DNA of 64,000 bases from Bacillota bacterium (lineage in GTDB: Bacteria; Bacillota; Clostridia; Ch29), in the NCBI GenBank assembly GCA_013540605.1, contig JABVCK010000029.1, forward strand, positions 186,001 through 250,000, read 5' to 3'. Below are positions 1 to 8,899 of this stretch, piece by piece (the stretch's first letter is position 1; the number at the start of each line of letters is the position of its first letter). The notes under the pieces were generated by a model. It made no database searches. It had not been told where the DNA came from and saw only the letters and a program-made list of their open reading frames with translations. A program made the position numbers and the translations under genes.

Positions 1-888
1 CTAGCTCCTGCTATGGCAGGATCCAACCTCTTTGACCATATTAAACACATGGTTTATACTACAGGTCCCAGCCTTTTGATTGCTTTAGTGCTTTATGGTA
101 TACTTGGGGCGAGATTTGCCAGCAAGGAGCTTGACATAACACAGATCAACGAGATTCTAGATGCATTGTCGGCAAACTTTAATATTAGTCCGGTCCTTCT
201 CATACCGCCTCTGGCCGTTATATTGATGGTGGCGTTTAAGATGCCTGCTATACCCGGTCTGGTCGGGGGCGTAATTCTTGGATTCCTCTCCGGTCTTCTA
301 TTCCAGGGTGCTTCCCTTGGTGACCTGATCAATGCCGCCCATTATGGATACGTTTCTGAAACAGGAGTGGAAGTGGTTGACGGTCTATTGTCAAGGGGAG
401 GCCTTGACGGGATGCTGTATTCAATATCCCTTGTGCTGTGCGCCCTGGCCTTTGGAGGGATAATGGAAAAATCGGGTCTGCTGGAGGTTTTATCTGAAAG
501 ACTTCTTGCCTTTGTAAGAAGTACAGGCAGCCTGATAGCGACTACGGTTTTTTCCTGTATTTTTACAAACGTAATTATGCCCGACCAGTATCTTGCGATA
601 GTACTCCCGGGCAGAATGTTCAAGGCAGAATATGAAAAGAGAAAACTGCATCCCAAAAACCTTTCCCGGTGCCTTGAGGATTCAGGTACTCTGACATCCT
701 CTCTTATACCGTGGAATACTTGCGGAGCCTATATGCTGGCTACACTGGGCGTATCTCCCCTTCTGTATGCGCCGTTCGCATTTCTGAACTGGATAAATCC
801 TCTGATATCAATAGCATACGGAATTACAGGGTTTACTATAGAGAAGCTTCCCGATGAGGCTATGGAAAGCGCAAGTGAAGCCAATTAG
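1..888 (+). CDS. nhaC: NhaC-type Na+/H+ antiporter, C-terminal part
   Basis: The reading frame is open to the left edge of the window, so the 5' end of this gene lies outside; the first in-frame ATG (position 13) is not taken as the start. About 295 residues are visible, with several long hydrophobic segments and the polar motif NVIMPDQYLAIVLPG, followed by a segment with SSLIPWNTCGAYM. This fits the C-terminal half of the NhaC family of sodium/proton antiporters, which exchange cytoplasmic Na+ for external H+ at the membrane. A saccharopine-dehydrogenase-like gene follows after 54 bases and is probably cotranscribed. The family is clear; the transported ions are inferred from it. Confidence 0.85.
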   Translation, partial: LAPAMAGSNLFDHIKHMVYTTGPSLLIALVLYGILGARFASKELDITQINEILDALSANFNISPVLLIPPLAVILMVAFKMPAIPGLVGGVILGFLSGLLFQGASLGDLINAAHYGYVSETGVEVVDGLLSRGGLDGMLYSISLVLCALAFGGIMEKSGLLEVLSERLLAFVRSTGSLIATTVFSCIFTNVIMPDQYLAIVLPGRMFKAEYEKRKLHPKNLSRCLEDSGTLTSSLIPWNTCGAYMLATLGVSPLLYAPFAFLNWINPLISIAYGITGFTIEKLPDEAMESASEAN

Positions 889-942
889 CTGGTAAAATTG
901 ATATCCTGAAGAGGAGTATCTTAAAGATAGGAGGAGATAAAA

Positions 943-2082
943 ATGCGTGTTATAGTATTGGGCGGAGGCCTGGTTGGAGGAGTAATGGCTAAAGACCTGG
1001 CAAAGGATCCCCACATTGAAGTGACGGTAGCGGATAGGGACGAGGGGGTTTTAAACCGCCTGGCAGGAGAAGCTCCCGTAAAAGGTGTCAGGGCTGATCT
1101 TTCCGATGCAGGCACCATAAAGGATCTGGTTAAGGATTATGACCAGGTGGTCGGAGCCGTACCGGGTTTTATGGGTATCAACATGCTAAAAGCAGTCATT
1201 GAAGCAGGAAAGAACATTTCCGACATATCATTTGCGCCGGAAGACTTTATGGAGCTGGACGACCTGGCCAAGAGCAAGGGTGTTACCGCAGTGGTTGACT
1301 GCGGAGTGGCGCCTGGCATGAGCAATATGATAATCGGTTACGTAGACAGCCTGCTTGATGAGACAGAACGTGCCCTTATTCTTGTTGGAGGGCTGCCGGT
1401 GGTCAGGGAGTGGCCCTATGAATACAAGATAGTATTCTCTGCCATTGACGTGATAGACGAATACCTGCGCCCGTCCAGAATGGTAGAGCACGGCAAAGTT
1501 GTCGTCAAACCTGCGCTGTCGGATTTGGAACTGATCGACCTGCCCGGTGTAGGTACCCTTGAGGCCTTTAACACCGATGGACTGAGAAGTCTTGCCTATA
1601 CAATGAATATTCCGTTCATGAAGGAGAAAACCCTGAGATTTCCCGGCCACGTTGACAGGATGAGAATGTTGAGAGAAACCGGATTTTTCAGCTATGAACC
1701 AATAAACGTTAAAGGTATGAGCATCAGGCCGATCGACGTTACGGCCAGCCTCCTGTTCCCGGCATGGAAGCTTAAGGAAGGAGAAAGGGAGTTCACTGTA
1801 ATGCGTATTGAAGTAGAGGGTAAGAAGGATGGAAAACGGCTGCTCTACACATACGACCTCTTGGATTACTTTGACGATAAAACGAAAACTACTTCAATGG
1901 CCCGTGCCACCGGCTTCCCCTGCGCCGTCATGGCCCGACAGATTGCCGAAGGCAAATACGACCGTAAGGGCATATGTCCGCCCGAATTCGTTGGGCAAAA
2001 CCATGGGGTGTTCAAGACAGTTATGGAAGAACTGAAAAAGCGCGGAGTAGTGTACAACGAAACAATAAAGGAATTGGACTAG
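943..2082 (+). CDS. Saccharopine dehydrogenase family protein
   Basis: This is a 379-residue soluble oxidoreductase. The N-terminus has a Rossmann dinucleotide-binding motif (VLGGGLVGGVMAKDLA) and an acidic residue after the second strand (VTVADRD). Residues about 115-135 contain VDCGVAPGMSN, typical of the lysine 6-dehydrogenase/saccharopine dehydrogenase branch. A strong AGGAGG lies 7 bases before the ATG. It sits between the nhaC-like gene and a FadR-type regulator, and a terminator follows it. The substrate cannot be read from sequence; an amino acid or imino acid oxidoreduction using NAD(P) is the family expectation. Confidence 0.82.
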   Translation: MRVIVLGGGLVGGVMAKDLAKDPHIEVTVADRDEGVLNRLAGEAPVKGVRADLSDAGTIKDLVKDYDQVVGAVPGFMGINMLKAVIEAGKNISDISFAPEDFMELDDLAKSKGVTAVVDCGVAPGMSNMIIGYVDSLLDETERALILVGGLPVVREWPYEYKIVFSAIDVIDEYLRPSRMVEHGKVVVKPALSDLELIDLPGVGTLEAFNTDGLRSLAYTMNIPFMKEKTLRFPGHVDRMRMLRETGFFSYEPINVKGMSIRPIDVTASLLFPAWKLKEGEREFTVMRIEVEGKKDGKRLLYTYDLLDYFDDKTKTTSMARATGFPCAVMARQIAEGKYDRKGICPPEFVGQNHGVFKTVMEELKKRGVVYNETIKELD

Positions 2083-2094
2083 AAAGTCTGTTTA

Positions 2095-2134
2095 ACGGAG
2101 GGCATATCGCTTATGATATACCCTCTGTTTTTAT
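2095..2134 (+). terminator. Rho-independent terminator after the saccharopine dehydrogenase-like gene
   Basis: A stem formed by ACGGAGGGCATATC and ATGATATACCCTCTGT, allowing G-U pairs, with a short loop, is followed by TTTTTATT. It begins 12 bases after the stop codon. Its right arm overlaps the left arm of a second, perfect 16-base inverted repeat (2125-2169). Confidence 0.75.
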
Positions 2135-2169
2135 TGCATAAGAAAATATACTTTATGCAATAAAAACAG
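2125..2169. repeat. Perfect 16-base inverted repeat overlapping a terminator
   Basis: The left arm CTGTTTTTATTGCATA (2125-2140) is exactly complementary to the right arm at 2154-2169, with a 13-base AT-rich spacer. The left arm contains the T-tract of the preceding terminator, so the two hairpins could exclude each other. It may act as a bidirectional terminator or be a mobile-element scar; nothing further shows its role. Confidence 0.7.
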
Positions 2170-2285
2170 GAAGGGGTGCAGGGGAAAGGGTCCCCCGTAT
2201 TGGTGTGCACCTGAGAAATAGCTTAAAATAATTAGTATTTCCGGGCTAGGCAATGAAAATGCACGCTATTTTGCTCAAATAGAGG

Positions 2286-2314
2286 TTGTTAATGTTCGCT
2301 GTTTAGTCTATTAT
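2286..2314 (+). promoter_or_regulatory. Sigma-A-type promoter of the GntR regulator
   Basis: TTGTTA and TATTAT are separated by 17 bases, about 70 bases before the ATG of the GntR gene. This is a good match to the vegetative consensus. Confidence 0.6.
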
Positions 2315-2342
2315 TTAAGTAATAGTGGAGTTAGGCTGTCAG

Positions 2343-2355
2343 GTGGTAGGACCAC
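2343..2355 (+). promoter_or_regulatory. Candidate operator for the FadR-type GntR regulator
   Basis: GTGGTAGGACCAC is a perfect dyad (GTGGT-N3-ACCAC) and contains TGGTAGGACCA, an exact fit to the TNGTNNNACNA pattern known for FadR-subfamily regulators. It lies between the promoter and the start codon of the regulator, so autoregulation is the simplest reading. Confidence 0.6.
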
Positions 2356-2383
2356 TAAACCTGTATAAAGGAAGTGTTGAATA

Positions 2384-3085
2384 ATGTTCACGCCTGTGAA
2401 AAATGAAAAGATGTATGTTTTGGTAGCAGAGCAGATAAAAAATTTAATCGAAGAGGGAAAACTCAAAACAGGCGAACGGCTTCCATCCGAAAGAGAGCTG
2501 GCTAATCAGTTTGGAGTGAGCCGCTCAACTGTGAGGGAAGCTCTAACGGCATTGGAAATACTAGGAATGATTGAAGTAAAAACAGGACTGGGGACGTTTG
2601 TAAGCATACCGTCAGCAAGGGAACACACAGATGTGGTGATAGAGGATTTGGATAGAGGGACCAGCCCCCAGGAGGTTTTTGAGGCGCGTATGATAATTGA
2701 GCCAAAGCTTGCACGGCTCGCGGCGCAGCGTGCAACCTATGAGGACATTCAAGAGCTGGAGGATATAATCATCAAGAGTGATATTATGAACAACAAGGAC
2801 TTCATACAGTTTGAAAAGCTTGATGAGAGTTTTCATCTATTGATCGCAAAGGCAGCTTATAACGAAGCGTTATATAAGTTTGAAGAGAGCATAAACAGTG
2901 AGCGTTTAGGCAGGTTATGGGGCAATTTGAAACTCAAGAGCTTGCAGAAGGACGGCCGGATACAGAAGTATAAGGCTGAACACAAGGAGATCTTTGAAGC
3001 AATAAAAGAAAGAAATCCTGCAAAGGCAGAACAGGTCGTAAAGAAACATCTCAAGGATATAAAGAAACACCTGTTTGATGATTAA
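2384..3085 (+). CDS. GntR-family transcriptional regulator, FadR/FCD type
   Basis: This 233-residue protein has an N-terminal winged helix (residues about 8-75) with the GntR signature GERLPSERELANQFGVSRST. A helical FCD-type effector domain follows (about 90-230), including RMIIEPKLARLAAQRA and two histidine-containing helices (DESFHLLIAKA, KAEHKEIFEAI) that usually help bind a metal and a carboxylate effector. It is followed after 19 bases by the aldehyde:ferredoxin oxidoreductase gene. It probably represses that operon and itself through the dyad at 2343-2355. The effector is unknown. Confidence 0.88.
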   Translation: MFTPVKNEKMYVLVAEQIKNLIEEGKLKTGERLPSERELANQFGVSRSTVREALTALEILGMIEVKTGLGTFVSIPSAREHTDVVIEDLDRGTSPQEVFEARMIIEPKLARLAAQRATYEDIQELEDIIIKSDIMNNKDFIQFEKLDESFHLLIAKAAYNEALYKFEESINSERLGRLWGNLKLKSLQKDGRIQKYKAEHKEIFEAIKERNPAKAEQVVKKHLKDIKKHLFDD

Positions 3086-3104
3086 AAAATGAGGAGGTCT
3101 GACC

Positions 3105-4814
3105 GTGTCAAAAATTATCAGAATTAATCTGGCAAACAACGAAATTAGGGAAGAAGCTAGCCCCAAAGGATGGGAAATGATTGGGGGAAGAGCGTTAATC
3201 AGCAAGGTTATGGAGGAAGAAGTAGATCCCACCTGTGATCCGTTGGGGCCTAAGAATAAGCTTATTATAGCGCCCGGCGTCCTCGCAGGAACGACTGCCT
3301 CCTGTGTAAACCGAATATCCATAGGTGGCAAAAGCCCCCTTACAGGCACAATCAAAGAAAGCAATGCCGGCGGAACAACGGCATACAAGCTTGGCAGGTT
3401 AGGGATTAAGGCGCTGATTATTGAAGGCCAGCCTGCGGATAACGGGTTGTTTACGATTTATGTATCGGAAGACAAGGTGGAACTGGTTAAGACCGAAGAG
3501 TTGAAAGAGGTAGGGGTATATTCAGCCGCAGACAAGTTGAGGGAACGTTTTGGCGGTAAGGTAGGGATGATAATAATTGGACCCGCCGGAGAAAGACTGT
3601 ACCGTGCTGCCGGTATTGCGAATACGGATAACGAAGGCGTACCTTCCAGGTATTCTGCGAGGGGCGGCCTAGGCGCCGTAATGGGTTCAAAAAGAATCAA
3701 GGCGGTAGTCATAGACGACAGTGTAGCCAAGGGACCGGAAATTGCCAACGAAGAGTTGTTCAAGAAAACCAGAAGCGCCATGGCGGAATTGATAGTCAAT
3801 AATGAGCAGGTTGCAAATTCATATACAAAACTCGGGACTGCAGGTTTGGTGAATCTGACAAACAGTCTTGGCGCGCTTCCGACCCGTAACTTCAGCACCG
3901 GCAGCTTTGAGGGTGCAGAGGAAATTAACGGACAAAAACTGTATGAGTTGATAACATCCAGAAAGGGAGAAGGTAGACCCAGCCATGCTTGCATGCCGGG
4001 TTGCCTGATAAGATGCTCCAACGTATTCCCTGATGAAAACGGTAAAACCATAGTATCGCCTATCGAATATGAGACCATAGGGCTGCTGGGTTCCAACTGC
4101 GGGATCTCAAGTCTTGATACCATCGGAAAACTCAATTACCTTTGCAATGATATTGGACTTGATACCATAGATATCGGAGGAGCAATTGGAGTTGCGATGG
4201 AAGCTGGAATCATCCCGTTTGGAGATGGAGAAGGCGCAGTAAAACTGCTGGAAGAGGTTCAGAATGATACCTACCTGGGTAAAATTATCGGATCCGGGGC
4301 AGCGATTGCCGGCGAAGTGCTTGGGGTAAAGCGTGTACCCGTGGCAAAGGGGCAGGTGTTGGCGGCCTATGACCCAAGGGCTATTAAAGGACTGGGCGTC
4401 ACCTATGCAACATCACCCATGGGTGGTGACCATACCGCAGGTCAAACCCTCCGCTCGCCGGTTGACCATAAAAAACCGGAAGGTCAGGTAGAGGCTTCAA
4501 GGAATGCACAGATAGTAAACACGCTTCATGATTGCATTGGGACCTGTTTCTTTGTGGGAGGAGCGATCAAAGGAGAGCTGCAGCTCCTTGGCGATTTGAT
4601 GGAAAGCATGACAGGAAAACCATGCTCTGTGGAAGATATGAAACAGGTGGCAAAGGACACCCTGATAAGGGAGAGAAGGTTTAACAGAGGTGCAGGGCTA
4701 AACGAAGCTGATGATAGGCTCCCTGAGTTCTTCTATACTGAGGAAAATCCGGCATCGGGTACGGTGTTTGATGTTCCCAATGAAGAGTTGAAGGAAGTAT
4801 TCAATTTCGAGTAA
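3105..4814 (+). CDS. Aldehyde:ferredoxin oxidoreductase family protein (tungsten/molybdopterin)
   Basis: This 569-residue protein has the size and motifs of the AOR family, which oxidises aldehydes to acids with ferredoxin, using a bis-pterin tungsten site and one [4Fe-4S] cluster. Visible are GGRALISKVM near the N-terminus, the cluster cysteines in CMPGCLIRC (residues about 296-304), and the distant cysteine region HDCIGTC (about 477). The start is GTG with GAGGAGGT 6 bases upstream. It belongs to the operon behind the GntR regulator and is followed by a MoaD/ThiS-like gene, as is common for these enzymes. The exact aldehyde substrate is unknown. Confidence 0.92.
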   Translation: MSKIIRINLANNEIREEASPKGWEMIGGRALISKVMEEEVDPTCDPLGPKNKLIIAPGVLAGTTASCVNRISIGGKSPLTGTIKESNAGGTTAYKLGRLGIKALIIEGQPADNGLFTIYVSEDKVELVKTEELKEVGVYSAADKLRERFGGKVGMIIIGPAGERLYRAAGIANTDNEGVPSRYSARGGLGAVMGSKRIKAVVIDDSVAKGPEIANEELFKKTRSAMAELIVNNEQVANSYTKLGTAGLVNLTNSLGALPTRNFSTGSFEGAEEINGQKLYELITSRKGEGRPSHACMPGCLIRCSNVFPDENGKTIVSPIEYETIGLLGSNCGISSLDTIGKLNYLCNDIGLDTIDIGGAIGVAMEAGIIPFGDGEGAVKLLEEVQNDTYLGKIIGSGAAIAGEVLGVKRVPVAKGQVLAAYDPRAIKGLGVTYATSPMGGDHTAGQTLRSPVDHKKPEGQVEASRNAQIVNTLHDCIGTCFFVGGAIKGELQLLGDLMESMTGKPCSVEDMKQVAKDTLIRERRFNRGAGLNEADDRLPEFFYTEENPASGTVFDVPNEELKEVFNFE

Positions 4815-4829
4815 GAATGGGATGATTGC

Positions 4830-5048
4830 ATGAAAAGCGTGAAGTTAGAAATATTTGCCGGAAGTGAAAGTATAGTTAAGGAAATCAACCTGGACGATGA
4901 CAAAACCGTACGGGACCTGCTGACGGAAAACGGTATCGATGAAATAAACGAATATATAGTAATAATAAACGGAGTAAACACTTTTGACAGCTATATACTC
5001 CAGCATGGTGACAGGGTAAAAGTATTTCCGGCTATGAGCGGGGGTTAA
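4830..5048 (+). CDS. MoaD/ThiS-like sulfur carrier protein
   Basis: This 72-residue ubiquitin-fold protein ends in the diglycine tail SGG, needed for thiocarboxylate formation in MoaD and ThiS. The sequence VINGVN and HGDRVKVFPAMSGG match the family. It lies 15 bases after the AOR gene, which suggests a role in making or sulfurating the tungstopterin cofactor of that enzyme. The assignment to the pterin pathway rather than thiamine is inferred from the neighbour. Confidence 0.85.
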   Translation: MKSVKLEIFAGSESIVKEINLDDDKTVRDLLTENGIDEINEYIVIINGVNTFDSYILQHGDRVKVFPAMSGG

Positions 5049-5072
5049 AGAACAGAAGGAGGTGAACAGAGC

Positions 5073-5255
5073 TTGCCGATTATACACGTGAACATGCTAG
5101 AAGGAAGGACAGAGGAACAGAAAAGGAAGATTGCCGAAGGGATCGTAGAAGTAATGGTTAAGGAAGCAAAAGTAAAGGAAGAGGCCGTTAGAATTATCTT
5201 CAACGACATGAAGGGTGAGAATCTCGCAATTGGTAAAAAGCTAGCCAAGGAATAG
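5073..5255 (+). CDS. 4-oxalocrotonate tautomerase family protein
   Basis: This 60-residue protein starts at a TTG preceded by GGAGGTGA. The residue after Met is Pro (PIIHVNMLEG), which becomes the catalytic amino-terminal proline in 4-OT enzymes after removal of Met. The length is the family norm. It is probably part of the AOR operon. The substrate of the keto-enol tautomerisation is not evident. A TAXI receptor remnant begins directly after its stop codon. Confidence 0.85.
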   Translation: MPIIHVNMLEGRTEEQKRKIAEGIVEVMVKEAKVKEEAVRIIFNDMKGENLAIGKKLAKE

Positions 5256-5257
5256 AA

Positions 5258-5707
5258 GTTAAGAAAGAGTTCCTGGCCTTTGCGGATGCTGGATATGCAA
5301 TTAAGGAAGGAAGGATAGATGCATTCGCACAGAGCGGAGCTCCATCGGGGGCAGTCAGTGAACTGGCAGAAACTTCTGACATATATATTATTCCCTTCAC
5401 GGATGAGGAAATGGATACGATAATCAAAGCAGCGCCTTTCTACTATGCCGATACCCTCAAGCCGGGTGTTTACAAGGGTGTGGATGAGCCCGTACAGATG
5501 CCATATTTCAGCGTCTACTGGATAGCAAACAAGAACGTCGATGCGGGTATCATGGAAGAAATACTAAAAGTAACCTTCAAACCGGAAAACCGGAAAACCC
5601 TAGCCGACGGTCATCCCATGTGGGCTGAGATCCAGGAGGACACCGAAACATTCGAAAAATTAGGACCTCCGGTACATCCGGGCGTAAAAAGCTATTTCGG
5701 GAAATAG
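5258..5707 (+). pseudogene. TAXI-family TRAP transporter solute receptor, 5'-truncated remnant
   Basis: About 150 residues are readable in one frame (IKEGRIDAFAQSGAPSGA, PFYYADTLKPGVYKG, PVHPGVKSYFGK). They match the C-terminal half of TAXI periplasmic-type binding proteins, which run to about 320-340 residues. The N-terminal half, including the lipoprotein signal, is missing: the frame has a stop at 5234, inside the tautomerase gene, and homology begins within a few bases of the tautomerase stop. No TRAP membrane subunits follow. I read this as a deletion scar that joined the two genes. The internal ATG at 5411 could give only a 98-residue piece. Confidence 0.75.
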
Positions 5708-5742
5708 CAGAATACGGTCCTGAATAACAGGGATGCTTAATA

Positions 5743-6180
5743 TTGAGTATCTTATCTGACATAACACTGAATGATGCCCTGGCAATGATCGATGAAAGCA
5801 GGGATGTAGTTATATTTACCGCTCTTGGTCCCGAAGATCCGGAACTCCAAAGGCTCAATGATGCAGTTAAGGAAGAGAAAAGCAATAAGGCAGATGTGGG
5901 GAAAATTATCGGTGACTGTCTTGGAGAACTGACGAGGGAAATTATGCTCAACAAACGGTCGAGGAGAATCCTGGTGTGTGGCGGGGATACATCGGGCAGT
6001 GTCACAAAACACCTTGACATACTCGGTCTTGAGATGTCCACGCTGATTGCGCCGGGGGCGCCGCTGTGCAGGTGCTATTCGGATAAAGCGTTGTTTGACG
6101 GACTGGAAATCGTGTTGAAAAGCGGCCAATTCGGGCAGGAGGATTTTTTTGGCAGGGTAAAGGAAGGAAAAGCCCTTTAG
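5743..6180 (+). pseudogene. Four-carbon acid sugar kinase-like (DUF1537) C-terminal remnant
   Basis: This 145-residue frame ends with ILVCGGDTSGSVTKHL, APGAPLCRC, GLEIVLKSGQFGQEDFF. These are the nucleotide-binding C-terminal motifs of the DUF1537/OtnK kinase family, whose members have about 420-480 residues. The N-terminal substrate domain is absent and an in-frame stop lies just upstream (5725). The TTG start has no clear ribosome binding site. It follows the truncated TAXI gene, so it is probably part of the same decaying catabolic operon. Confidence 0.7.
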
Positions 6181-6345
6181 GGAGAACCCTCAATTTCCGG
6201 GGAAAAGTAAAATTATCGGGTCTGCTGCTGAAACATATAATTTTTAAGAGATGGTTGGAAATAAAAACAAAGGTATTCACGAGTACGTGTCGAACTGTAG
6301 TTATATGCTAAAATATTAAATAGCGCGATTATAGGGGGGTATTCC

Positions 6346-6881
6346 ATGAGAAGGATAGCTTTGATAACCGACAGCACCTGTGATTTGCCTAGGGATATTG
6401 TCCGAAGATACTGCATAAATGTAATTCCCCTGCACGTTGTTTACAAAAAAACACGTACACAGATGGTGTTGATATTACACCGGAAGAGGTTTACGATTCT
6501 TTGCCCCGGGAGATTCCCAAAACTTCTCTGCCATCCGCAGGCAAGATATTGGAGCTGCTGGCAAAGCTAAAAGAGGAAGGGTTCATGGATATCATATCTA
6601 TACATATATCCAGTGGTTTGAGCGGGACTTATTCGATGGTGAAAAACCTTGAAGAGAATGCACGGAAGATCGGTTTAAACCTCCACGTAATAGATTCCAA
6701 ATCCCTGTCAATAGGTCTTGGATTCCTCGTAATGAAAGCAGCGCAGCTAATAGAGAACAATACTCCGTTGCCGGAAATACTGTCTTCGCTGAATAGGCTT
6801 AAAGAAGAGATTAAGGTGTTCTTTGTGCTTAAATCGCTCGAATATTTACGAAAGGGCGGACGTATAGGCTTAGTTGAATAA
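6346..6881 (+). pseudogene. DegV family protein, frameshifted and 3'-truncated
   Basis: The start is typical of DegV fatty-acid-binding proteins (RRIALITDSTCDLPRDIV). The frame is lost near 6450 at a run of seven A. The other frame continues the family sequence (TYTDGVDITPEEVYDSLP, TSLPSAGKILELL, ISSGLSGTYSM, LEYLRKGGRIG). It stops after GRIGLVE, where complete proteins of about 280 residues continue for roughly another 100. Both defects together make a functional product unlikely. The ribosome binding site GGGGGG before the ATG is still good. Confidence 0.8.
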
Positions 6882-6901
6882 TATTTTTATTAAATATACT
6901 A

Positions 6902-6930
6902 TTGACACCGTTGCGATATGATGCTAAAAT
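6902..6930 (+). promoter_or_regulatory. Promoter of the ilvNCB operon
   Basis: TTGACA and TAAAAT are separated by 17 bases, with a TG dinucleotide upstream of the -10 box (TGCTAAAAT). It lies just upstream of the T-box leader, so transcription starts near 6937. Confidence 0.75.
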
Positions 6931-6959
6931 TTATTTCAATTATACTAAATTATACTAAA

Positions 6960-7226
6960 AAATGCTATGAAGGAGGCTGGTATTTAGCCAACCAGTTTCA
7001 GAGAGCCGGTGGGTGGTGTGAACCGGTGCTGGAGCCAAATACGAATCCCTCCTGAGCTGCATTCCTGAATTTCAAGTAAGGGATAGACGGTAAGCCCCGT
7101 TACAGGCAAGGGTTTGATTGAACCTGGAGAGAGAGGTTTCTATGTTTTAACATAGAAATAAACAGGGTGGTACCGCGTGGCGCATACTACGCCCCTGCAA
7201 GTTATAATCTTGCAGGGGCGTTTTTA
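6960..7226 (+). ncRNA. T-box riboswitch leader, probably isoleucine-specific
   Basis: The leader contains a Stem I with a base formed by AGGAGG (6971-6976) and CCTCCT (7048-7053), an internal AGAGA motif (7001 on), the T-box AGGGTGGTACCGCG (7164-7177), and a terminator hairpin GCCCCTGCAAG/CTTGCAGGGGC followed by TTTTT (7191-7226). The codon next to the 3' side of the Stem I base is ATC (7045-7047, within GAATCC), which reads as an isoleucine specifier and fits the ilv genes downstream. CTC or TCC are possible if the stem is drawn differently. Uncharged tRNA binding would favour the antiterminator. Confidence 0.9.
7191..7226 (+). terminator. T-box-controlled terminator of the ilv leader
   Basis: A GC-rich 11-base stem (GCCCCTGCAAG) with a 7-base loop is followed by GTTTTTATTT. 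The left arm is close enough to the T-box to be disrupted by the antiterminator. Confidence 0.85.
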
Positions 7227-7301
7227 TTTAATAATACTCAAATAATAGGCGATTGCAAAATGTAATTGCAAAAATGAGGAAGAGAGAAAGGAGGTGGGTT
7301 A

Positions 7302-7823
7302 ATGAACCATTACGTGTTGTCGCTAATAGTCAACAATGAGATTAACGTTATAAGTCGAGTTTCAGGTCTTCTTGCGCGAAGGGGCTATCATGTAAGCTGT
7401 TTGTCGATGAGGGAGGCTGAAGACCCCTCTTTATCGCGGATGACATTTGTGCTGGAAGGTGATGAACACACACTGGATCAAGCGAAGAAACAACTGTGCA
7501 AGCTGGTGGATGTAATAGCTGTGGTTGAAATGAAGATACAGACTTCCATACGGCGGGAACTGGCTCTGGTTAAGGTTAAGGCTGGGCCGACGGACAGGGT
7601 CTTCATAGGGGAAACAGCTAAGTTCTTTAGAGCTAAGATAGTAGATGTTGCAGAGGAAACTCTAATCGTGGAGATAACAGGAGATGATGGTAAAATATCT
7701 GCTTTCATCAATCTTATGAAGCCATATGGAATAGTTGAAGTGGTACGGACCGGCTTAGCCGCACTGGAGAGAGGGAATCAAGGATCTAGCTGTTATAAAG
7801 AGGTGTATGAAAAAGTACAATGA
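7302..7823 (+). CDS. ilvN: Acetolactate synthase small (regulatory) subunit
   Basis: This 173-residue protein starts with an ACT domain (VLSLIVNNEINVISRVSGLL, then RRGYHVSCLSM) and has the second conserved region of IlvN/IlvH (residues about 80-160, RELALVKVKA, EITGDDGKISAFINLM). It confers branched-chain amino acid feedback inhibition on the catalytic subunit. It is the first gene after the T-box leader, with GGAGGTGGG before its ATG. Here it precedes ilvC and ilvB, whereas the usual order has ilvB first. Confidence 0.95.
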   Translation: MNHYVLSLIVNNEINVISRVSGLLARRGYHVSCLSMREAEDPSLSRMTFVLEGDEHTLDQAKKQLCKLVDVIAVVEMKIQTSIRRELALVKVKAGPTDRVFIGETAKFFRAKIVDVAEETLIVEITGDDGKISAFINLMKPYGIVEVVRTGLAALERGNQGSSCYKEVYEKVQ

Positions 7824-7849
7824 TAAATTAAAGTCAGGGGGAATATTGA

Positions 7850-8842
<993 letters not shown>

Positions 8843-8899
8843 TAAAGGACTGACATAGGAGAAACATCCTAAATATTGCACAGTTCGGAGGTGATGAAG

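Larger units (their letters stand above)
2083..2383. other. Intergenic stretch of about 300 bases
   Basis: This stretch holds the terminator, the 16-base inverted repeat, a promoter at 2286-2314 and a FadR-type operator at 2343-2355. I see no coding sequence in it. Confidence 0.8.

Noticed and set aside
2098-2109. GAGGGCATATCG as a copy of the shared element
   Set aside because: It is the left arm of the terminator after the saccharopine dehydrogenase-like gene, with no promoter around it.
3458-4135. A 225-codon open frame on the minus strand
   Set aside because: It is antisense to the AOR gene and low in meaningful motifs.
8876-8899. TTG start extending ilvB by eight codons
   Set aside because: The only good ribosome binding site (CGGAGG) lies inside this extension and is correctly spaced for the ATG at 8900.
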